Shown piece after piece: positions 35,517 to 43,414 of a stretch of DNA of 64,000 nt. Numbering within the stretch: position 1 is the first letter of the stretch; the number at the start of each line of letters is the position of its first letter. The DNA comes from Gammaproteobacteria bacterium LSUCC0112. GTDB taxonomy: Bacteria > Pseudomonadota > Gammaproteobacteria > Pseudomonadales > Pseudohongiellaceae. Below the pieces are notes generated by a model that saw only the letters and a program-made list of their open reading frames with translations, ran no database searches and had not been told where the DNA came from. The stretch covers positions 1,285,841-1,349,840 of the forward strand of contig SPIB01000001.1 of the NCBI GenBank assembly GCA_004535785.1. The letters run 5' to 3'. The position numbers and the translations under genes were made by a program.

Positions 35517-37259
35517 ATGACACAGTTTCCCCGTCAACTTGCACTGGCTGCGGCAATCAGCCTGCTGGTTGCCTGTGGCGCAGATTCACCCGCGCCCGAG
35601 CAGACGGCCGCTGCGCCGCAAGCCAGCATGCCTGCCGTTGCGACGGCCGACATGCTGTCCTGCGCCGACGCGCTCGCACCGCTGATCCCCAACACCGGTG
35701 TATTCAGCCGCGACATCTCGGCGACCTACCCGGAAGCCCAGGCATTTTTTGATCAAGGCATGCGCCTGACCTACGGTTACTACTTTCCGGAAGCCATCGC
35801 GTCATTTGACGCCGCGCTGTGTTTTGATCCCGACAACGCCATGATTCACTGGGGCAAAGCGCTCGCGATCGGCCCCAACCCCAACAGCCGTTATGGCGGA
35901 TCGCCGGATGACCCGGTCGGTGAAGGCAAAAACACCATCGCCCGCGCCAAAGCACTCAGCGACACCGTTTCCGCCGAAGACCGCGGACTGATCGATGCCG
36001 TTGCCGAGTTGTACAACACCGAGGCTTACACCGATCCTGCGCAGCGCACACAAGCGTTTATCCGCGCTGCAGAAGCTAACTACCAGGCGCACGGCGCTGA
36101 TCTGGAAGCGGCGTTTCTGGTAGCACACGGCATCATGATGTCCACGCCATGGACCTACTACTCCGCCGTTGATGGCAGCGCGCTGCCACTGGTTGACCGG
36201 GCACTGGAGGTGATGGAGCGCGGCATGGAGCAGGACAAGAGCCACCCCGGTCTCACACACCTGCACATCCACCTGCTGGAAGCCTCTTTCCAGCCCGAGC
36301 GTGCGGTGCCATCGGCTGACCGACTCGAGTCGCTGACGCCGATGGCAGGCCACATGGTGCACATGCCCGGCCACATCTACATGCGTGTTGGCCGCTATGA
36401 TGACGCGATTTCGACCAACGAACGGTCGTTGAACGCCGACAACGTGGTCACCAGCGCCTGGGGTGAGCGCACGCTGCCACGCACCGGCACCTACTTTGTC
36501 TCCGCGACCAACCACGGCGGCCACGCCCGCATGTTTATCCACTGGGCCGGCATTTTGCAGGGCAACAGCGTGCGCGCCATGAGCATATCTGAACCGATGC
36601 TGATGATGGCTAATGCCGAAGCGCTCGGCCGCGGCACAGGTCTGCGTGCCCCGGTCGCGCACTGGATGACCCTCAAAGCCTTTGGCATGTACGACGAACT
36701 CGCAGCACTGCAAAGCCCCGCACCCGGCCAGCCTTATCTGGACGGTATGTTGAACTGGATGCACGGATCCACCTTTGCCAAACGTGGCGACATCGCCGCT
36801 GCCCAGGCTGAGCACGCCAAGATGATGACCACGCTGCAGAATCCCGATCTGGCCACCTGGCGCGCCAGCGTCAACCCGGCGTCGGACATGCTGACCATTG
36901 CGTCACACATGCTGGCGGGCGAAATCGCCAATGCGCAGCAAGACTACAACACCGCCATCACCGAGTTTGAACAGGCGGTTGATATTCAGGATCGACTGCG
37001 CTACATGGAGCCGCCGGATTGGTTGCAATCCACCCGGCTTTTCCTCGGTCAGGCCCTGCTAAACGCAGACCGCCCCGCCGATGCACAAGCGGTTTTTGAA
37101 CGCGACTTGCTACTGCTCAACGAAAACGGTTGGGCACTGCATGGACTCGCCGCTGCGCTTGAGGCACAAGGCAACACCACAGAAGCTGCTGCGGTGCGTG
37201 AGCGTTTCACCAAAGCTTGGGCCGGCGCGAATGTTGAGCTGACAGCTGCGCATTTCTGA
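35517..37259 (+). CDS. TPR-repeat lipoprotein
   Basis: 580 residues with lipobox LLVAC near residue 20. An all-helical protein with TPR-type units (FFDQGMRLTYGYYFPEA, SFDAALCFDPDNAMIHWGKA, then many repeats) and histidine-rich motifs LTHLHIHLLEAS and GHMVHMPGHIYMRVG in the middle that may bind metal. Similar large TPR proteins occur widely in marine proteobacteria; role unknown. Followed by the largest of the palindromic repeats. Confidence 0.88.
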   Translation: MTQFPRQLALAAAISLLVACGADSPAPEQTAAAPQASMPAVATADMLSCADALAPLIPNTGVFSRDISATYPEAQAFFDQGMRLTYGYYFPEAIASFDAALCFDPDNAMIHWGKALAIGPNPNSRYGGSPDDPVGEGKNTIARAKALSDTVSAEDRGLIDAVAELYNTEAYTDPAQRTQAFIRAAEANYQAHGADLEAAFLVAHGIMMSTPWTYYSAVDGSALPLVDRALEVMERGMEQDKSHPGLTHLHIHLLEASFQPERAVPSADRLESLTPMAGHMVHMPGHIYMRVGRYDDAISTNERSLNADNVVTSAWGERTLPRTGTYFVSATNHGGHARMFIHWAGILQGNSVRAMSISEPMLMMANAEALGRGTGLRAPVAHWMTLKAFGMYDELAALQSPAPGQPYLDGMLNWMHGSTFAKRGDIAAAQAEHAKMMTTLQNPDLATWRASVNPASDMLTIASHMLAGEIANAQQDYNTAITEFEQAVDIQDRLRYMEPPDWLQSTRLFLGQALLNADRPADAQAVFERDLLLLNENGWALHGLAAALEAQGNTTEAAAVRERFTKAWAGANVELTAAHF

Positions 37260-37268
37260 GGCTAGATT

Positions 37269-37324
37269 GGGGTCGGAGGGGTTGGGGTCGGAGGCATGCC
37301 TCCGACCCCAACCCCTCCGACCCC
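37269..37324. repeat. GGGGTCGGAG palindromic repeat, copy 2 (56-bp perfect palindrome)
   Basis: A loop-free 56-bp palindrome made by nesting two copies of GGGGTCGGAGG with a GGTT spacer on each arm. It starts 10 bp after the TPR stop. To its right, up to about 37375, are further partial copies (CCCCTGATCC twice and TTGACCCCAACCCCTCCG). Confidence 0.9.
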
Positions 37325-37506
37325 TGATCCCACCCCTGATCCCCCATCTGGCTAGTTGACCCCAACCCCTCCGCATGAGATCAATACACCCGGACACTGG
37401 CTGATACGCAGGCCATTTTTTTATGTGGTTGATTCTGCAGGGTGGTAGCGTGTCTGGCGATTTGGAATACAACTCACAGAGTGGTCTTTAAAGGAACAAG
37501 GACGAC

Positions 37507-37773
37507 GTGATCAATGAAATGAAGGCTCAACAACTGCGTGAAATTCAGAAAGAAAAAATTAAAGCCACAATCACGGATATCCCCGGCGTGGTCATGGTGG
37601 GTGTCGCCTTGTTCGGCATCTTTGGAGAGCCCGACAAAATGTCACTGTTATCTTTTCTGGAGAACAAAAACATCGCCTATTTTATGCTGGCGGCAGGCTT
37701 GATATCGATGTCATTTCATGTGGTTAAAATATTACAGTTGGCAAAACGCGAACAGGCGATTCGGGCTTCATGA
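37507..37773 (+). CDS. Small two-helix membrane protein
   Basis: 88 residues from GTG 37507 (AGGA just before); ATG 37516 is an alternative. A basic N-terminal helix is followed by IPGVVMVGVALFGIFG and by IAYFMLAAGLISMSFHVV, two membrane helices. No family recognised. Its 3' end overlaps the last 50 bp of the integrase pseudogene on the other strand. It could be a residual integron-associated gene. Confidence 0.7.
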   Translation: MINEMKAQQLREIQKEKIKATITDIPGVVMVGVALFGIFGEPDKMSLLSFLENKNIAYFMLAAGLISMSFHVVKILQLAKREQAIRAS

Positions 37774-38458
37774 TCGCTGATTTCATGCAAAGGCGTGCAA
37801 GCGTATGATCAAACAAGTCGGTGAGACCGTCATTCAGCCACAACACAAATCCTCCTGCCATTGCGGCAGCGTGGAATTGCTGCTGACGCTGCCCGACGGC
37901 ATTGTGAATTGCAGACTCAATCTGCGACTTCAGGTCTTCAACAACAGAAGCGCTGAGCAAGGTTGTCCGGTCCTTGCGCCCCTTGCCGTCATGAACCATG
38001 ATCGACATCAACGCAAAATCAATGTCCTGCACACGCAGCCGGAGGCACTCATTGATGCGAAGTCCGCTGCCATAGAGAATTTTTATAATGAGTCTGTTGC
38101 TGCCGTGTAGATGGGACAGAATCTTGCGAATCTCATCAACAGACAAAACAGTGGGCAGATGGCGCTGCTTGTTAGCAAGCGTAAACCCCAGATCTCCAAG
38201 TTCAACGCCAAGGACCTTGTGGTAAAGATAGACAAGCGCGTTGAGCGCAATTTTCTGAGTGTTGATAGCTACATGCCGGTCTGCTGCCAGCCAGGTCAAG
38301 AATTCCCGAACCTCTTTTTGACCAGCGTCTGATGGGTAGAGCCGATTGATAAAGTGGATATAGCGCAGAATTCAGTGAAGATAGGCCTTTTCTGTCTGCA
38401 AACTGTAACCCCGTAAGCGCATGTCCCGGCTGATTTCTTGCAAGAATGGGCTGGCCAT
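37724..38458 (-). pseudogene. intI: Integron integrase (IntI-type) pseudogene
   Basis: Reading from ATG 38458 (GGAG 10 bases before) the protein starts MASPFLQEISRDMRLRGYS and runs as a typical integron integrase, but codon 29 is TGA (38374-38372) where the family has Trp (YLxWI). After it the frame stays open: FLTWLAADRHVA, the first catalytic Arg in GSGLRINECLRLRVQDID and the lysine in HDGKGRKDR are present. Past about residue 210 similarity ends. Box II (HxxR) and the nucleophile Tyr are missing, so about a third of the protein has been lost. It cannot recombine DNA. Upstream of its start lies the candidate cassette array. Confidence 0.85.
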
Positions 38459-38714
38459 TTGAATCTCCATGTTCAAAATAAGAATTTCTTGTATAAGTGT
38501 TATAGCACGTGAATTCAGATATGCGAGCGCACGTTAAACGTGCTCCTTTTTTCAAGACGAAAAATAATGAAAATTATTCAAAAGCTTTCATTTGATTTGT
38601 TAAGTAAGGCGCTATTGAGATATCGTGCATAAAAACCGGTTTTCTGCGTTTAAGCAGGATACAAATGTTATGTGTCTGTACAACCATTGTGCGGACTGAG
38701 AGCGTCGTAAGATC

Positions 38715-39182
38715 ATGAGTTATGGAAAGTTGCAAGAATGGGCGCTTGTCGCTGAAATTGTTGGTGCGATCGCCGTAGTAGTATCTCTAATCTATGTTGG
38801 CGTGGGTGTCCGACAAAATACAGCCGCCATTTTGGTGTCAAATCATCAATCGATTGTCGCTATGGATATCGACAGGAACACTTGGTATAGAGACTTAGAA
38901 TTCGCCGCCGCATATGAATTGGCAATAGAAGACTACACAAAATTGTCACCAGCTCAACTCAGACAGTTTCGTACTTTCGTTGCTGACACATTTAATACTT
39001 GGGAGTATGGTTTTATTACGCACTCAAGGGGCATGATGGACGATACTATCTGGGGCGGTTGGGATCAGTACTACCGCAATGAACTGAAAAGAGAGTCATA
39101 TCAGTGGTTTTGGAATAGCTCGAAAACGGGCTTCTCCGATGATTTTAGAAACAATGTAGATTCAATTCAGGCTGATATGTAG
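38715..39182 (+). CDS. Hypothetical membrane-anchored protein in first cassette position
   Basis: 155 residues. An N-terminal membrane helix (WALVAEIVGAIAVVVSLIYVG) is followed by a mostly helical soluble domain with many aromatic residues (WEYGFITHSRGMMDDTIWGG). Proteins of this form are common as marine hypothetical proteins and integron cassettes; no function known. It is followed 40 bp later by the attC site in the orientation expected for a cassette. Confidence 0.75.
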   Translation: MSYGKLQEWALVAEIVGAIAVVVSLIYVGVGVRQNTAAILVSNHQSIVAMDIDRNTWYRDLEFAAAYELAIEDYTKLSPAQLRQFRTFVADTFNTWEYGFITHSRGMMDDTIWGGWDQYYRNELKRESYQWFWNSSKTGFSDDFRNNVDSIQADM

Positions 39183-39221
39183 AGCTTAAGTTGAAGCAGA
39201 CTAAAGTTTAAGATAACGACA

Positions 39222-39280
39222 CATAACAAACGCTTTCAAAGTGACGCGGCTATGCCCCGCACGTGAAGCGAGCGTTAGCG
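39222..39280 (+). repeat. attC recombination site of an integron cassette
   Basis: A 59-bp imperfect hairpin with attC architecture. Outer TAAC (39224-39227) pairs with GTTA (39274-39277). A three-base unpaired spacer sits on each side (AAA and AGC). The inner arm CGCTTTCA (39231-39238) pairs with TGAAGCG (39264-39270) leaving one extrahelical base. GCGG/CCGC forms the terminal stem. The end core GTTAGCG departs slightly from GTTRRRY. Confidence 0.75.
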
Positions 39281-39557
39281 AATCCCGTCCTTCGGCGCTG
39301 CTCTTCGACATCCTCAACGAGCCTCGTCTTAATGAGTGACTGATAGGGCATATCACGTTTGTTGGCTTCAATTTTGATTCTGTCGAGCAAAGATTCGGGC
39401 AATCGCAGGGAGATAGTTTTTGTTGATGGCTTCAAGTTCGGAAACTTGGCATTTTTCACCTTGCTCCAGTCAAGGTACTCCGTAGAGTCATCGATTTCCA
39501 AAAAGCCCGCTCTTCTGCCTCAGAGCTGAATTCAGGAATTTTTTTGAGTTTGTTCAT
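39250..39557 (-). pseudogene. BrnA/CopG-type antitoxin, frameshifted
   Basis: From ATG 39557 the reading MNKLKKIPEFSSEAEERAFW matches the start of BrnA-type antitoxins; then a one-base loss near 39503 shifts frame. The second frame continues DDSTEYLDWSKVKNAKFPNL and the ribbon-helix-helix STKTISLRLPESLLDRIKIE. The C-terminus and stop lie inside the attC site. Just upstream, LATRTESREKF resembles the tail of a BrnT toxin, with no full toxin gene. A broken toxin-antitoxin module. Confidence 0.7.
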
Positions 39558-39713
39558 AAACTTTTCTCTACTTTCGGTGCGTGTCGCGAGCGAGTTCAGA
39601 TTAATCCGGTACCCGACTCGTCAAATAGTGTCTTTGTCTGGAATGCGCCGCTGCGTATGTCGAGATGTCATGTGTAGAATATTGCTTACACGTCTGGAAA
39701 CATAGGTCAATAT

Positions 39714-40124
39714 ATTAAGCACACTGGTCGATGCCAGTGCGGTAACATTCAATACGAACTGTCTGGAACCCAAAATTGGGTAGCGGTTTGCCATAGCAGT
39801 GATTATCAGCGCAGCGCTGGTGCCCCGCTTGTTTCCTGGGGCATCTTTCCAGAGTCCGAGCTCAATGTTAAATCGGGTACTCCGAAAACAATTAATTCAT
39901 CGGGAGCTGCAATGCGCTCTTTCTGTCCAGAGTGCGGAACAGGGCTTTTCTATCGAAACGCGATAAACCTGCCGGGCCTGGTCGACGTGCAGTTATCCAC
40001 ACTCGACAACCCAGACGCGCTAACGCCAACAGTCCAAGTTCAAACTGCTGAGCGGCAATCCTGGGTTTCACATAGTGCAGAGCTTCCCGCTTTTGATCGA
40101 TATCCGACGGCTCCAAAGAAATGA
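39714..40124 (+). pseudogene. GFA/CENP-V family protein, decayed
   Basis: The frame 39714-40124 reads as a 136-residue GFA (glutathione-dependent formaldehyde-activating-like) protein: HTGRCQCGNIQYELSG, AGAPLVSWGIFPESEL, RSFCPECGTGLFYRNA. The start codon appears to be ATT at 39714 instead of ATG. The zinc motif usually CHCSDCQR is CHSSDYQR, so two cysteines are lost. The remaining CxC and CxxC pairs survive. Internal ATG 39912 would give only the C-terminal half. Confidence 0.75.
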
Positions 40125-40131
40125 CGCATAT

Positions 40132-40170
40132 AATACATACTTTGGCCGCATATCAGCGGCGTTAGTCGGC
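40132..40170 (+). repeat. Degenerate attC-like site after the GFA pseudogene
   Basis: GGCCGC-ATATCA-GCGGC forms a short stem directly followed by GTTAGTC, like the right end of an attC; the left end (CATACTTT) is a poor match. Its place between two cassette-type genes, 18 bp before the next start, is what an attC would have. Confidence 0.35.
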
Positions 40171-40187
40171 ACCGGATAAGGTCACCA

Positions 40188-40600
40188 ATGGCTGATATTA
40201 AGACAATTGAAACCAACCATAGCGTCGACATGTTCATCGATACGATCAAGGATGAATCGAGGCGGCAAGACTGCCGTGCGCTCACCAAATTAATGGCGGC
40301 GGCGACTGGCATGGAACCCAGGATGTGGGGTGCCACATTGTGGGATTCGGAAAGCGCCACTATGACTATGCGAACGGGAAGCCCGGCGAGATTTGCAAAG
40401 TTGGATTCGCTCTTCGTTCAAAGTCATTCGCGATCTACTTGCTTGATTACCCAGAACATGATTTCCTGATAACGAAGCTGGGCAAGCACGAGTATAGTGG
40501 TGGGTGCCTGCACATCACCCGCCTTGCTGATGTCCAGGCAGAGATTCTGGCACAAATGATCGAAAAGGCTTTTAGTGCAGATGATCGCGGTGCCGCTTAA
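40188..40600 (+). pseudogene. DUF1801 (YdhG-like) protein, frameshifted
   Basis: From ATG 40188 the reading MADIKTIETNHSVDMFIDTI through TKLMAAATGMEPRMWG is the first half of a DUF1801 protein; the second half (CHIVGFGKRHYDYANGKPGE, then LITKLGKHEYSGGCLHITRL) continues in another frame. A one-base loss at about 40327-40330 (in the GGGG run) explains it. Sequencing error in a G run is possible. Confidence 0.7.
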
Positions 40601-40656
40601 CAAGGAGATGTTGTCGCCCCAAAGCCGGGCGTATTTGCAACTACGGGAGGTTAACA

Positions 40657-41055
40657 ATGAGAGCGTTGTTTCGACTTAATGACTCGGCAGTGAGCCATCC
40701 CTCTGTGAGCCGCTGGTTCGAAGAACATCAGGGCCCACTTGGTGAGATTGCATGGCGTTGGTTCAAAGCAATGCGGCTCTGTGGCGACGACGTCAGGGAG
40801 ATACTACATGACGGCCAACCCACTGCATGCGTGAACGGTGCTGCATTTGCCTATGTTGACGCGTTCACATCCCATGTGAATGTTGGATTCTTCCATGGGG
40901 CGGAACTGCCCGATCCAGAGGGTTTGCTTGAGGGCAAAGGAAAGCACATGCGGCATGTGAAGATCCGGCTGGATGTGGAAGTTGATGTGCCCAAATTGTC
41001 CGCCTTGATTGACGCAGCGTACGCTGATGTGAAGGCGCGCCTCGTAGCAGAGTAA
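40657..41055 (+). CDS. DUF1801 family protein
   Basis: 132 residues, ATG 40657 with GGGAGG before it. The core VNGAAFAYVDAFTSHVNVGFF and the LLEGKGKHMRHVKIR segment are DUF1801 hallmarks. The family has a small alpha/beta fold like YdhG/Fra iron-handling proteins; function unsettled. It follows a frameshifted DUF1801 gene from a different subgroup and may be another cassette. Confidence 0.82.
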   Translation: MRALFRLNDSAVSHPSVSRWFEEHQGPLGEIAWRWFKAMRLCGDDVREILHDGQPTACVNGAAFAYVDAFTSHVNVGFFHGAELPDPEGLLEGKGKHMRHVKIRLDVEVDVPKLSALIDAAYADVKARLVAE

Positions 41056-41483
41056 CCATATGGTTGCCCGCATAATGGATACTTTTCGCGTGGCATATCG
41101 TCATGCCATTGCAGGGTTCAGGCATGCATAACCATCAGTTGCGGCAAATATTGCTGAGCGATGTGATGATAAGTCAAACGCTTGAGCGCCGAGCTGGTTG
41201 CGATCGACGCCTGCAATCTCTTGTGTCATGGCAGTAAAGTTTTTCCGTCAATACGTATCGTGGGGTTTAGCCGGGTTAAGCTCATTGGCGAAGCAAGCTT
41301 GGTAGGAGTTGCTCCATATGAATATTGCCTATAGCTTATGCGCGCGTAATTGATGTCAGACAAGGCATGTCACAATCCTGGCTGATTGGCATGAGATTAA
41401 AGAGGCCTTGCTCGGATTTTTTATCACAACGTAGAAGACGGGCCGTAAGTCAAACAATGCGCCCCATCTAACCAGGAGAGCAG
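41056..41483. other. 428-bp stretch without a recognisable gene
   Basis: No reading frame of useful length and no recognised repeat. GTTAAGC at 41275-41281 fits an integron core sequence, but no hairpin partner is evident. It is probably decayed cassette DNA. Confidence 0.5.
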
Positions 41484-41629
41484 ATGAAAATCATGGTTTC
41501 AACATTGGTCGAAGCCCCTCTGCAAGAAGTCTGGCGTGCCTACACGACACCCGGCGACAGCAAGGCGTGGAACGCCGCTTCATCGATAACTTTGCGCGCC
41601 ATGTAAAGGGCAAGTTGGCCTCAGCGTAG
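41484..41629 (+). pseudogene. SRPBCC/AHSA1-type protein remnant with internal deletion
   Basis: ATG 41484 (AGGAGAG before it) begins MKIMVSTLVEAPLQEVWRAY and TPGDSKAWNAAS, the start of an SRPBCC protein. Immediately after, in another frame, FIDNFARHVKGKLASA gives the usual C-terminal helix of the same family and a stop at 41627-41629. About 90 residues of the middle are missing, so only the two ends of the gene remain. Confidence 0.7.
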
Positions 41630-41726
41630 ACAAAGAAGAGTTTGTTTTGTTCAATAACCAGCACCTTGCTATAGACCAAGTAATCACCGTTCTCTTGCAT
41701 TGGTGAGAGATATCCAGGGAATCTCT

Positions 41727-42170
41727 GTGAATATTGAGTTTGAGTCTACATTCCCCGAGCATCTGGATGAACTTGTCAGAATCCGGATAGAGGCGATGAG
41801 AGAAAGTCTCACCCACATTGGACGGTTTGATGCTGATCGCGCCAGAGAGCGATTTGTCGTCAGCTTTAATCCAGACTACACAAGATTCATAAATGTCGGC
41901 GGTGTGCGAGTAGGGTTTGTTGTCGTCAAACCCGACGTCTCCAGACTTATATTGGATCATCTGTACATAGAGCCCGAATTCCAGAGGCGCGGTATCGGTG
42001 GAAGAGTCTTGCAGAGCATCTTCGCCACGGCAGATCGGCTGGGCCTTCCAATGTTTGTGACAGCACTACGGGGCAGTGATTCAAACACTTTCTACCAACG
42101 GCATGGATTCAAGTACATCGATGAGACTGAATGGGATATAAATTATAGTCGTATGCCTGCGATGCATTAA
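41727..42170 (+). CDS. GNAT acetyltransferase
   Basis: About 147 residues from GTG 41727 (an in-frame TTG or GTG at 41700 or 41703 would add nine). Acetyl-CoA loop LYIEPEFQRRGIGGRVLQSI and C-terminal NTFYQRHGFKYIDETEW. Intact, unlike the neighbours on its left; GNATs are frequent integron cassettes. Substrate unknown. Confidence 0.85.
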   Translation: MNIEFESTFPEHLDELVRIRIEAMRESLTHIGRFDADRARERFVVSFNPDYTRFINVGGVRVGFVVVKPDVSRLILDHLYIEPEFQRRGIGGRVLQSIFATADRLGLPMFVTALRGSDSNTFYQRHGFKYIDETEWDINYSRMPAMH

Positions 42171-42207
42171 ATGCAATGATTCGATGCGGGTGCTAGCATA
42201 CCGCCCC

Positions 42208-43278
42208 ATGCCGTTACTCAATCTTGCTGACTTCGACCAACGCCTGTACGACCTCAAGGCTCTGCCCGTCCACCGTGGACGGGTGCTGCGCGCTTGGTTG
42301 AATGGTAAGGCGCTGGACGCAAGTCCGCGTCGCCAAAAACAGGAAAACTTCCTGCCGCTGTCGGTACGTCATGGCTTGCCGGCATTCAGCGACGAGCTCG
42401 ACGCTGTGGCGCAGATTCATTCCCAGCATCGGGGTGCTGATGAGTCGGTGCGCCTGTTGGTCAGGCTGGCCGATGGGCAGATGATAGAAAGTGTTTTGCT
42501 GCCGCGCGACGGGCTTTGTGTGTCGACTCAGGTCGGTTGCGCAGTCGGTTGCCGCTTCTGCATGACCGGCAAGAGCGGCCTCATCCGGCAAGTGAGCAGT
42601 CTGGAAATCGTGGCGCAGGTGGTGCTTGCCCGCCGCATACGCCCGGTGAAGAAAGTGGTGTTCATGGGCATGGGAGAGCCGGCACACAACCTCGACAATG
42701 TGCTGGGAGCCATCGATCTGCTCGGCACCGAAGGCGCCATCGGCCACAAAAATCTGGTTTTTTCCACTGTTGGCGATCGCCGAGTGTTCGAGCTGCTGCC
42801 GCAGCAACGTGTGAAGCCAGCGTTGGCTTTATCACTGCATACGACCAAGGCTGACCTTCGCCAACACTTGTTGCCACGCGCCCCGAAAATTGCGCCGCAG
42901 GAACTTATGGAACTGGGCGAAGCGTACGCGCGCAAGACCGGCTACCCGATCCAGTACCAATGGACGCTCTTGAAGGGCATCAACGATGGGCAGGACGAAC
43001 TCGAGGAGATTCTGCGCCTGTTCAAGGGCAAGTACGCACTGCTGAACGTTATCCCTTTCAACAGTCTTGAAGGCACAGGGCTGGACGCCAGCAACGGTAT
43101 CAGTTACGAACGCCCTGATGCCGGGCGCATCCGCGAGATCGTCAGGTACCTGCACAGTCGTTTTGTGCTGACCAAGGTGCGCAACAGCGCCGGGCAAGAC
43201 GTGGACGCCGGCTGCGGCCAGTTGCGCGCCCGCGCCGAGGACACAGGCCGGATTGTGCCATTGCGGCGCGTGCAATAA
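42208..43278 (+). CDS. RlmN/Cfr-family radical SAM RNA methyltransferase
   Basis: About 356 residues from ATG 42208 (ATG 42184 also possible). The radical SAM cluster CAVGCRFC fits CxxxCxxC. The extra cysteine in DGLCVSTQVGC and the late AGCGQL cysteine match the two catalytic cysteines of RlmN. FMGMGEPAHNLDNV is the SAM-binding GEP motif. The family methylates A2503 of 23S rRNA (C2 in RlmN, C8 in Cfr). The sequence is clearly unlike the usual proteobacterial RlmN (for example CMTGKSGLIRQVSS), so it may be a second copy with another target. Confidence 0.88.
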   Translation: MPLLNLADFDQRLYDLKALPVHRGRVLRAWLNGKALDASPRRQKQENFLPLSVRHGLPAFSDELDAVAQIHSQHRGADESVRLLVRLADGQMIESVLLPRDGLCVSTQVGCAVGCRFCMTGKSGLIRQVSSLEIVAQVVLARRIRPVKKVVFMGMGEPAHNLDNVLGAIDLLGTEGAIGHKNLVFSTVGDRRVFELLPQQRVKPALALSLHTTKADLRQHLLPRAPKIAPQELMELGEAYARKTGYPIQYQWTLLKGINDGQDELEEILRLFKGKYALLNVIPFNSLEGTGLDASNGISYERPDAGRIREIVRYLHSRFVLTKVRNSAGQDVDAGCGQLRARAEDTGRIVPLRRVQ

Positions 43279-43414
43279 ATATCATCAGAACTGCGTTGCG
43301 CCAGCAGCGCTGTTGACGGGTGAGTAGGAGCATGAGAGCAGACGAGTACATTTGAAGCACAGGAGAGAGTAACAAAAGGTACTGATAGAGCCTTACAAAT
43401 TAACGGTTGTTGTT

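Noticed and set aside
38515-38560. Palindrome ACGTTAAACGT followed by a T run, terminator-like
   Set aside because: No plus-strand gene ends before it; it may be part of the integrase promoter region. Not strong enough to call.
38590-38700. Possible attI site between the integrase start and the first cassette gene (GTTAAGT near 38598, GTTATGT near 38669)
   Set aside because: Position is right, but neither core comes with recognisable integrase-binding repeats.
40597-40652. Possible attC between the two DUF1801 genes (TTAACAAGG to GGTTAACA)
   Set aside because: Only the outer five bases pair; the inner arms do not match.
41580-41960. 126-codon minus-strand frame opposite the GNAT gene
   Set aside because: Lies antisense to a well-conserved acetyltransferase and has no family likeness.
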